A DNA stretch of 64,000 bases from Pseudomonas sp. MTM4 (GTDB taxonomy: Bacteria; Pseudomonadota; Gammaproteobacteria; Pseudomonadales; Pseudomonadaceae), in assembly GCF_019355055.1 (NCBI RefSeq), contig NZ_CP048411.1, positions 992,001 through 1,056,000 on the forward strand, read 5' to 3'. Below the pieces are notes generated by a model. It had not been told where the DNA came from. It saw only the letters and a list, made by a program, of their open reading frames with translations, and did not search any database. Shown one piece after another: positions 43,350-50,332 of this stretch. Positions within the stretch are counted from its first letter, which is position 1; each line of letters begins with the position of its first letter. Position numbers and translations under genes: made by a program.

Positions 43350-44201
43350 ATGGCTCTATTGCAACAACGCACGTTCAACGTCATCGCCAGCAATCAGTCA
43401 GAGCTGCTCACCAAATGGTCTGCCGAGCTGGAATCCAGTGGCCTGTACCGCACTATCAAAACCGAAGATTTTCGCCAGCAAACGGAAGAATTCATCCGCC
43501 TGTTGATCGCTGGGGCCAGCAGAACCGAGTCGGGTGACGTCAAGGCAGCCAGCTGGGACGAGATGCGTCAGTACCTGGAAAAACTGTCCCATAGCCGGGT
43601 GCAGCTGGGTTTCGATTCACAGCAGACCGCAGGCTTCATTTTTTCGCTCAAACGCCCGCTGATGCCATTGTTGCAGAGCGAATACGCCGACGAGCCGGCG
43701 CTGCTGGCCGAGCAGCTCTGGGCATTGTCCGAACTGATCGACGACCTCGGTCTGTATACCGTGCGCACTTACCAGAAGTCCCGCGAGGCGGTGATCAAGC
43801 GCCAGCAGGAAGAACTGCTGGAACTCTCAACGCCGGTCGTCAAACTATGGGATGGCGTACTGGCGTTGCCCATGATCGGCACGCTGGATTCGCAGCGGAC
43901 TCAGGTCGTGATGGAGTCGTTGCTGCAGCGCATCGTCGACACCGGATCGGAAATCGCCATCATCGACATCACTGGCGTGCCTACCGTCGATACCCTGGTG
44001 GCGCAACATCTGCTCAAGACCGTCACGGCCATCCGCCTGATGGGCGCTGACTGCATCATCAGCGGCGTGCGCCCGCAGATCGCTCAGACCATCGTTCACC
44101 TCGGCCTCGATCTACAGGGCATCGTCACCAAGGCATCCCTCGCCGACGCACTGGCATTGGCCTTGCGCCGCTCCGGCCTGACTGTAACCAAGGCGGTGTG
44201 A
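43350..44201 (+). CDS. rsbR: RsbR-like stressosome scaffold protein (RsbRD N-domain + STAS)
   Basis: 283 aa from the ATG at 43350 with CAGGAAG upstream. Residues 1-155 are an all-helical sensory domain of the RsbRD_N type; residues 160-280 form a STAS domain. The phosphorylatable threonine equivalent to the RsbS serine is T215 (GVPTVDTLVAQ), and T247 (RPQIAQTIVHLG) matches the second regulatory site region. In stressosomes, RsbR and RsbS co-assemble and hold RsbT until phosphorylated. Its stop overlaps the rsbS start. Signal sensed is unknown. Confidence 0.9.
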   Translation: MALLQQRTFNVIASNQSELLTKWSAELESSGLYRTIKTEDFRQQTEEFIRLLIAGASRTESGDVKAASWDEMRQYLEKLSHSRVQLGFDSQQTAGFIFSLKRPLMPLLQSEYADEPALLAEQLWALSELIDDLGLYTVRTYQKSREAVIKRQQEELLELSTPVVKLWDGVLALPMIGTLDSQRTQVVMESLLQRIVDTGSEIAIIDITGVPTVDTLVAQHLLKTVTAIRLMGADCIISGVRPQIAQTIVHLGLDLQGIVTKASLADALALALRRSGLTVTKAV

Positions 44202-44563
44202 TGGAACGCATCCCTATACTGCGAATGGGTGACTTCCTGCTCGTCACCATTCAGGTCGACATGCACGACCAGCTGGCCATGACCCTGCAGGACGACCTTG
44301 CCGAACGCATCAGCGCGACTTCGGCCCGTGCCGTATTGATCGATATTTCCGCATTGGACATGGTCGACTCGTTCATCGGCCGCATGATCAGCTCGATTTC
44401 CGGCCTCTCAAGCATCATGGACGCCGAGACCGTCGTGGTCGGCATGCAGCCGGCCGTCGCCATCACGCTGGTCGAACTGGGCCTGACCCTGCAGGGCGTC
44501 AGTACGGCGCTGGATGTCGAAAAAGGCATGCAACTGCTGCACAGACGGATGGCCGATAAATGA
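44201..44563 (+). CDS. rsbS: RsbS-like stressosome STAS protein
   Basis: 120 aa single STAS domain. N-terminus ERIPILRMGDFLLVTIQ and the phospho-acceptor S57 in DISALDMVDSFIGR match B. subtilis RsbS (Ser59). The TGATG overlap with rsbR and ATGA overlap with rsbT give tight coupling. An alternative GTG lies one codon earlier. Confidence 0.92.
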   Translation: MERIPILRMGDFLLVTIQVDMHDQLAMTLQDDLAERISATSARAVLIDISALDMVDSFIGRMISSISGLSSIMDAETVVVGMQPAVAITLVELGLTLQGVSTALDVEKGMQLLHRRMADK

Positions 44564-44964
44564 CCGTGCGCGCCAGTGGCAGCCTGCCGGTACGCATCGA
44601 ACAGGATGTGGTACTGGCGCGTCAGGCGGTCCGCCGGATCGCACAGGATTGCGGCATGCGCCTGATCGATCAGACCAAGCTGGTAACCGCAGTCAGCGAG
44701 CTGGCCCGTAACACCGTTGTCTACGGCGGCGGTGGCGATATGGACTGGGAGATCATCGAGCAAAGCGCCCGTACCGGTATTCGCCTGACGTTCCGTGACG
44801 AAGGCCCCGGAATACCCGACATCAAGCTGGCCATGACCGATGGCTGGACGTCCGGCGGTGGGCTCGGTCTTGGATTGACCGGTGCGAAACGGCTGGTGGA
44901 TGAGTTCGAACTCGACAGTACTCCAGGCATCGGTACCCGAATCAGTATCGTCCGATGGGCATGA
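44560..44964 (+). CDS. rsbT: RsbT-like serine kinase / switch protein
   Basis: 134 aa GHKL ATPase. N-box with E47 and N51 (AVSELARNTVVYGGGG), G1 box DEGPGI (80-85) and G2 GGGLGLGL (99-106) are intact. RsbT phosphorylates RsbR/RsbS and is released to act on a partner. No RsbU phosphatase target is encoded here, so its output must be another protein, possibly one of the downstream kinases. Confidence 0.93.
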   Translation: MTVRASGSLPVRIEQDVVLARQAVRRIAQDCGMRLIDQTKLVTAVSELARNTVVYGGGGDMDWEIIEQSARTGIRLTFRDEGPGIPDIKLAMTDGWTSGGGLGLGLTGAKRLVDEFELDSTPGIGTRISIVRWA

Positions 44965-45971
44965 ATCTCCCCGGCTCGCTGACGCAGGTGCTACCCATCG
45001 ACGACAGCAGCCAGGTGGGCCATGCCCGCCGCGTTGCGCAGCGCCTGGCCACGGACCTGGGTTTCGATGAAACCGATGCTGGACGTGTCGCGCTGGCAAC
45101 TACCGAGCTCGCCACCAACCTGCTCAAGCATGCCGGCCAGGGCGCCCTTCACCTGCGCTCGATCACGGCAGAAAACGGAAGTGGTGTCGAGATCGTTGCG
45201 GTGGATCGAGGGCCAGGCTTCTCACTCAACGAGTGCCTGGCCGATGGCTTTTCCACTGGCGGCACGCAAGGTACAGGGCTGGGCGCGCTGATGCGCCAAG
45301 CGCAGGTTTTCGACGCCTACTCGGATCACAAAGGATCGGTCGTACTCGTACAGCTATTCCGACGCGGCGTCGCAGCGCTGCCTGTGCGCTTTGGTGTCAG
45401 CCAACATTCATTAAATAACGATCCCGCATGCGGTGACGTCTGGCATGTGGCTATCGACGGACAGCGAATCAGCGCGTTGGTGATCGACGGCATCGGCCAC
45501 GGCGAAGAGGCGGAGCATGCCGGCAAATGTGGTGCCAGCGTATTTGCCGCTGAGCCTTTCGCCGAGCCGGAAATCAGCATTGCCGATATGCATCAGGCAA
45601 TGAACGGAACCCGCGGCGGCGCCGCAGCCGTCGCGCTGTTCGACCCCCGCCTCGGGGTATTGCGCTTCGCCGGGATTGGCAACATTGGCGCCAGCCTGCT
45701 CAACGCGGAAAAAAGTCGGGGCTTGGCCTCGCATCCTGGAATAGTCGGTTCGCAGTTTCGCAAAGCGCGCGCATTCGACTATCCCGTCGAGGGGGCTCAA
45801 CTGCTGATCATGTATAGCGATGGCCTGCAATCTCGCTGGAATCTGCGCGACTATCCGGGGCTGGCACACCGCCACCCGGCCATCATTGCCACGGTACTAC
45901 ACCGTGATTATTGTCGCGGACGCGACGATGCGACCGTTCTGGTAATCGCTCTGGAGGCAACGCGTGACTGA
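44961..45971 (+). CDS. rsbX: Fusion of RsbW/RsbT-like ATPase and RsbX-like PP2C phosphatase
   Basis: 336 aa from the ATG at 44961, which overlaps the rsbT stop (ATGA); a second start at 44955 is possible. Residues 1-135 are a GHKL ATPase with N-box E49/N53 (ATTELATNLLKHAG), VDRGPGFS and GTGLGALM. Residues 145-335 are a SpoIIE/RsbX-type phosphatase: VIDGIGHG (D176), YSDGL and GRDDATV. RsbX in Bacillus resets the stressosome by dephosphorylating RsbR/RsbS; the fused ATPase half is an addition absent from that RsbX. Confidence 0.9.
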   Translation: MNLPGSLTQVLPIDDSSQVGHARRVAQRLATDLGFDETDAGRVALATTELATNLLKHAGQGALHLRSITAENGSGVEIVAVDRGPGFSLNECLADGFSTGGTQGTGLGALMRQAQVFDAYSDHKGSVVLVQLFRRGVAALPVRFGVSQHSLNNDPACGDVWHVAIDGQRISALVIDGIGHGEEAEHAGKCGASVFAAEPFAEPEISIADMHQAMNGTRGGAAAVALFDPRLGVLRFAGIGNIGASLLNAEKSRGLASHPGIVGSQFRKARAFDYPVEGAQLLIMYSDGLQSRWNLRDYPGLAHRHPAIIATVLHRDYCRGRDDATVLVIALEATRD

Positions 45972-46836
45972 TTCGAACGGCGGTAACGATACCGACCTCA
46001 GCCAGCTGGAACGGCTGCGCAGCGAGAACGAGTCGCTACGCGCCGAGCTCGACGAAACCAATCAGGGCGTTCTTGCTTTGTATGCCGAACTCGACATTCA
46101 AGCCGAGCAGCTACGTCAGGCCTCCGATCTCAAAAGCCGCTTTCTGTCCTACATGAGCCACGAGTTTCGCACTCCGCTGGGTTCGATTCGCAGCATCACG
46201 CGCTTGCTCAGCGACGAGCTGGACGGGCCGCTGAGCAGCGAGCAGCACAAGCAAGTCCTGTTCATCAGCGGTGCGGCCTCCGAGCTGAGCGACATGGTGG
46301 ACGATCTACTCGATCTGGCGAAGATCGAGGCAGGTCGAATCAGCATTTCGCCGGCGTGGTTCGACATGCTCGATCTGTTCGCCGCGTTGCGCGGCATGTT
46401 TCGCCCCATCGTCGACGCCGAGACGGTGGATCTGATCTTCGAAGAACCACAGGACATCCCGCGGCTGTATACCGATGACAAGAAGCTGGCGCAGATTCTG
46501 CGAAATTTCATTTCCAACGCATTGAAGTTCACGCAGCGCGGAGAAGTGCGCATTTCAGCACGCCGCGAAGGCGAGCACGAAGTCTGTTTCGCCGTCACCG
46601 ACAGCGGTATCGGCATACCGCACGACCTGCACGGCAACCTGTTCGAAGATTTCGTGCAGATCGACACGCCTCTGCAGAAGCGTCTGCGCGGCACCGGTCT
46701 GGGACTGTCGCTGTGCAAGCGGTTCGCCGAACTGCTCGGTGGGCGAGTCGGAGTGGAAAGCACACCGGGTGTCGGCTCCACCTTCTTCGTCATCATTCCA
46801 CTATCTATTACCACGGAGCCGGTTGATGGAGCGTAA
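45964..46836 (+). CDS. Soluble histidine kinase in stressosome operon
   Basis: 290 aa from a GTG start at 45964 with GGAGGC upstream; overlaps the previous gene by 8 nt. A short N-terminal coiled coil (QLERLRSENESLRAELDETN) precedes the phospho-acceptor H-box FLSYMSHEFRTPLGSIRSI and a HATPase with NFISNALKFT, DSGIGI and GTGLGLSL. There is no membrane segment or sensor domain, so input probably comes from a stressosome protein bound through the coiled coil. Confidence 0.92.
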   Translation: MTDSNGGNDTDLSQLERLRSENESLRAELDETNQGVLALYAELDIQAEQLRQASDLKSRFLSYMSHEFRTPLGSIRSITRLLSDELDGPLSSEQHKQVLFISGAASELSDMVDDLLDLAKIEAGRISISPAWFDMLDLFAALRGMFRPIVDAETVDLIFEEPQDIPRLYTDDKKLAQILRNFISNALKFTQRGEVRISARREGEHEVCFAVTDSGIGIPHDLHGNLFEDFVQIDTPLQKRLRGTGLGLSLCKRFAELLGGRVGVESTPGVGSTFFVIIPLSITTEPVDGA

Positions 46837-48790
46837 GTGCAAACTGTTGGTAGTCGATGACAACGCCGCGACGCGCTACGCGATACGTCGGGTGATGGAG
46901 CGGCACGGCTATGACGTGTTCGAAGCCGGAACCGGCGACGAAGGCCTGACACTCATCGCCGAGCAAGCAATCGATGCGCTGATTCTCGACGTGAACCTGC
47001 CCGATATGAGCGGTTTCGATATCGTCCGGCAGTTGCGTGCCGACGAGCGCACCCAGTTGCTGCCCGTGGTTCACGTATCTGCCGCGTCGATCCAGACCGG
47101 AGACATCATCACCGGGCTCGATGCCGGTGCGGATGCCTACCTCATTCATCCGGTCGACCCGGACGTGTTGCTCGCCACGCTGCGCACGCTATTGCGCGTC
47201 CGTGACACCGAGCATGCGCTGCGTGAAAGCGAAGCGCGCTTTCGTGAAATCTTTACCAGCGTGGCCGCACCGATTGTCGTGATCGATGCGCAGCTGCAGA
47301 TCCATGAATGCAACCCGGCATTCGAACTGCTGCTGGGGGATCGTGACGGTGCTTCGGCATTGCTCGCCCGCCTTGCCGATAACCAGGAAGACAAGCTGCA
47401 GCAGCTTCGTCAAAGCTTGGCCAGCGGTGCTCGCTGGCAGGGCACGCTGAACATGCACGTTGCCGGTCAGCTGCGTGAAACCAAATGGCAGGTTTCGCCC
47501 TATCGCGCCGTTGACCTTGGCCTCGTGTTCGTCGAGGACGTCACCGAGCAACGCCAACGCGAACGCTCGCAACTGCAACAGATCGACAGCGTGAACAGCG
47601 AACTCGCACGCGAGGTGGCCGAACGTGTGCGCACCGAAGCGCAGCTGATGCAAGCACAGAAGATGGACGCTCTGGGCAAGCTGACCGGAGGCATCGCACA
47701 TGACTTCAACAACTTGCTGACCGGCATCATCACCGGCATCGAGTTGCTCAAACAGCGATTTCAGGAAGGCCGCAGCGACGCGGTATTGCGCTTCGCCGAC
47801 ACCGCCTTGAGCTCCGCACGCAGCGCCGCCTCGATGACCAATCGGCTATTGGCTTTTGCCCGCCAACAACCGCTGGACGCCCGCCCCGCCAATATCAACG
47901 ATCAGATTCGCTCCCTCGAAGAGCTGCTGCAGCGCACCATCGGCGAGCGCATCGAGCTGAAGCTAGACCTCTGCGAGGAAGGAGCGATCGCACAGGTGGA
48001 TGCCAATCAGCTGGAAAGCGCTGTGCTGAATCTGGTCATCAACGCACGGGACGCATTGCCTGACGGCGGCCATATCGTCATCCGTACGGCATCCATGCGA
48101 TCCACAGGCAATACCGAACTTGCCGATGGTAATTACGTCGCGCTGAGCGTGAAGGACGATGGCGCCGGGATCCCCGCAAAGGTCATCGGCAAGGTATTCG
48201 ACCCCTTCTTCACGACCAAGCCGCTCGGCCAGGGCACCGGCCTGGGCCTGTCTTCGATATATGGCTTCGCCCGTCAGTCAGGTGGCGAGGCGCGGATCGA
48301 CAGTGTCGTTGGCCAGGGCACCGAAGTGACGCTGGTATTGCCCGCAGCTACTGACATCGGCCACACCGCCGCCCCCATCGGCGACACGCCAAAGGGCAAC
48401 AGCGAGCATGTGCTGATCGTCGAAGACATGCCGGCGGTGCGCATGCTGGTACTCGAGATGCTCAGCGAAGCGGGCTATCGGTGCAGCGAGGCGGGAGATG
48501 TCGCGACGGCATTATCGGTGCTGCAGGACGATCCAAGCGTCGACCTGCTGCTGACGGATGTGGGCCTTCCACAGCTCTCGGGGCGCGAGCTAGCCGATGT
48601 CGCGCGGACCCATCGTCCCGCCCTGCCAGTGCTGTTCATGACCGGTTATGCGGAAAATGCGGTGCGTCGCGACCGCTTTCTGGCCGAAGGTATGGATATG
48701 GTGGTCAAGCCGTTTCAAATCAGCGAGCTACTTGCCAAGGTGCGTCGAGTGCTCGATACGGCCTCGGCGAATCGGCTCAATCGTAACTAG
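46826..48790 (+). CDS. Hybrid histidine kinase: REC-PAS-HisKA-HATPase-REC
   Basis: 654 aa from the ATG at 46826 (CGGAG site), overlapping the upstream kinase gene by 11 nt. Residues 1-125 are a receiver with D11, D12 and phospho-acceptor D55, but the conserved Lys is His (AYLIHPVD). A PAS domain (about 138-250), a coiled coil, the H-box LTGGIAHDFNNLLTGI, and a HATPase (VINARDALPDGG, DDGAGI, GTGLGLSS) follow, with a full C-terminal receiver (LLLTDVGLPQ; VVKPF). Cytoplasmic. Completes the operon; output partner not seen. Confidence 0.93.
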   Translation: MERKCKLLVVDDNAATRYAIRRVMERHGYDVFEAGTGDEGLTLIAEQAIDALILDVNLPDMSGFDIVRQLRADERTQLLPVVHVSAASIQTGDIITGLDAGADAYLIHPVDPDVLLATLRTLLRVRDTEHALRESEARFREIFTSVAAPIVVIDAQLQIHECNPAFELLLGDRDGASALLARLADNQEDKLQQLRQSLASGARWQGTLNMHVAGQLRETKWQVSPYRAVDLGLVFVEDVTEQRQRERSQLQQIDSVNSELAREVAERVRTEAQLMQAQKMDALGKLTGGIAHDFNNLLTGIITGIELLKQRFQEGRSDAVLRFADTALSSARSAASMTNRLLAFARQQPLDARPANINDQIRSLEELLQRTIGERIELKLDLCEEGAIAQVDANQLESAVLNLVINARDALPDGGHIVIRTASMRSTGNTELADGNYVALSVKDDGAGIPAKVIGKVFDPFFTTKPLGQGTGLGLSSIYGFARQSGGEARIDSVVGQGTEVTLVLPAATDIGHTAAPIGDTPKGNSEHVLIVEDMPAVRMLVLEMLSEAGYRCSEAGDVATALSVLQDDPSVDLLLTDVGLPQLSGRELADVARTHRPALPVLFMTGYAENAVRRDRFLAEGMDMVVKPFQISELLAKVRRVLDTASANRLNRN

Positions 48791-48824
48791 ACCGACACAA
48801 ACCAGACACGACTCGCTCGGTCGC

Positions 48825-49034
48825 TCAACCCGCCTTTTCGTCCGGTTTGTCGGTCGCGATCAGATCGAAACCCCAATCGCCGTACAGGTACCAATCGTCC
48901 CCCATCATTTCCGCCGGGTGCTGGGTACGACCGGCACCGTTGCCGCAGGCGAGCGAGTCGGCCGGACAATAGCGATCGCAGCCCCAACAGATGCGTTCGG
49001 GGTGTGGAGGATTCATCGGGAATTTCTTGGCCAT
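48825..49034 (-). CDS. DUF3079 small cysteine-rich protein
   Basis: 69 aa. MAKKFPMNPPHPERICWGCDRYCPADSLACGNGAGRTQHPAEM is the DUF3079 pattern, with four cysteines C16, C19, C23 and C30 that could bind a metal or an iron-sulfur cluster. Function unknown. Stands alone between the hybrid kinase and the RES toxin gene. Confidence 0.8.
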   Translation of the reverse strand: MAKKFPMNPPHPERICWGCDRYCPADSLACGNGAGRTQHPAEMMGDDWYLYGDWGFDLIATDKPDEKAG

Positions 49035-49124
49035 GTTCGGGCCTCTGTGCGCTAGCTGAGCGCTCAGGCTACTCGGCCATTCCCCGCGCGGACTTGATTA
49101 TGATCAACAACGCCCCGCTGAGGC

Positions 49125-49805
49125 TCAAACCAGTACCTCGCTGATCTGCAGAATGTGGGTGATCGCGCCGGCACGCGTATCCCACACGTAGCGAAAATGC
49201 GGGCCTTGCACCGGCAGCGAGACCGTTTGCGGGCGAAATGCAGCCACGCACTCATGCCCGTCCAACCGCACGCTTCGGTAAAGCAGGCCCCAGGCCTTGC
49301 CGTCACGGTGTTCGCGGGCGAATGCCTGGCTGTTGCCATAGGCGGCCGGATCGGGCTGATGCAACTCAGGCATGTCGCGTATGTCGATCACCGGCTTGAC
49401 GATCTTGTTCACGTACGCGCGCATGGTGATTTCCACATTCGCCTCACGCGTGGCTGCCAGGAAACGTTCCAGATGGAACTTGGTTTCGGCGATAGCCGCA
49501 TCGATGGAACTGGCGCAGTAATAGACACCGTAACTGCCATCGCTGAACCGACTGGCATTGCCGATATGGGTAAAGGCTGCCATCACCGGCGTCGAGCCGG
49601 GCCCGCTGACTCGGTCACCGGGCGCCACGCGCTGCAATAGCCCCGCCTCTTCGCGCAAACGGTCGTTGGTCATGGCTTCAAGCGCAAAAGCGATCTCCAG
49701 ATCCTCCGGGGTGAGCGTGTCTTCGAACACCGTCAACGGCGGAAACGAGCTATTGATGATGCGATACGCCCGCCGCCAGGCCGGCAGAACCTCCTGCCAT
49801 GCCAT
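49125..49805 (-). CDS. RES-domain toxin of a RES/Xre toxin-antitoxin pair
   Basis: 226 aa. Conserved RES-domain residues are visible: R86 in ASRFSDG, Y95/Y96 in GVYYCASS, E107 in IAETKFH, and the Arg-Ser pair in GLLYRSVR. Characterised RES toxins degrade NAD+ and stop growth. Its ATG overlaps the antitoxin stop by 1 nt (TGATG). Length is at the larger end for the family. Confidence 0.9.
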   Translation of the reverse strand: MAWQEVLPAWRRAYRIINSSFPPLTVFEDTLTPEDLEIAFALEAMTNDRLREEAGLLQRVAPGDRVSGPGSTPVMAAFTHIGNASRFSDGSYGVYYCASSIDAAIAETKFHLERFLAATREANVEITMRAYVNKIVKPVIDIRDMPELHQPDPAAYGNSQAFAREHRDGKAWGLLYRSVRLDGHECVAAFRPQTVSLPVQGPHFRYVWDTRAGAITHILQISEVLV

Positions 49806-50206
49806 CAGCCGCGAACCCCGTCGAGATAACGACGTACGTCCGCCAGATCGACCACTTGCCCACCGAGCATGTAATCGAGCGCGCTCATGCCATTGAACGG
49901 CGCGGCGTCATTGGGTTTGTGCACCCATTCGTACGCGCGCTCCGCCTGATTGCTGAAGATGATCCGTAGCGCCTTGTGGATGCCCATCAGATAGGAAATC
50001 CGCTCCAGCGTATCGCGCGGTAAACGAACTTCGGGAAGCTTCTTGTACTTGAAATAGGTGGTATTGCCCACTGAACCGAGCAGAACACGCTGTTGCTCGG
50101 CGCTGCACTCCCACAGTTGCATGAGGTTGAAGAAGAACGTCAGCGCAACTCGCCCCGCATCGGGTGAATGGATGTCCGGCTTGCTGATTGCCTGTTCGGT
50201 TTTCAT
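49805..50206 (-). CDS. Xre/MbcA/ParS-type antitoxin (DUF2384 C-terminus)
   Basis: 133 aa. N-terminal helical DNA-binding region (FFNLMQLWECSAEQQRVLLG) and C-terminal toxin-binding domain (ERISYLMGIHKALRIIFSNQAERAYEWVHKPNDAAPFNGMSALDYMLGG) typical of antitoxins paired with RES toxins. It precedes the toxin gene and is probably an autorepressor acting at the AT-rich inverted repeats just upstream. Confidence 0.9.
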   Translation of the reverse strand: MKTEQAISKPDIHSPDAGRVALTFFFNLMQLWECSAEQQRVLLGSVGNTTYFKYKKLPEVRLPRDTLERISYLMGIHKALRIIFSNQAERAYEWVHKPNDAAPFNGMSALDYMLGGQVVDLADVRRYLDGVRG

Positions 50207-50248
50207 CGTTACTTCTGCCTGGTTATCGCATAGCCAACAGATTACTAC

Positions 50249-50290
50249 GCATATGTATTATTTCAACTATTAAATACATATATGTATAAC
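50249..50290. promoter_or_regulatory. AT-rich operator/promoter of the RES/Xre operon
   Basis: The 126-bp gap upstream of the antitoxin contains CATATGTATTA and, inverted, TTAAATACATATATG; within the right half ATACATATATGTAT is a perfect 14-bp palindrome. The marked AT content contrasts with the GC-rich surroundings. It fits an autoregulatory antitoxin binding site over the promoter. Confidence 0.65.
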
Positions 50291-50332
50291 TGACCATAAA
50301 ACTGGCTTGCTTTGATCACGATAGAGCGCAAC

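Noticed and set aside
43350..48790. A sigma-B-type general stress operon
   Set aside because: No sigma factor, RsbV antagonist or RsbU phosphatase gene is present in the window; the module ends in two-component kinases instead.
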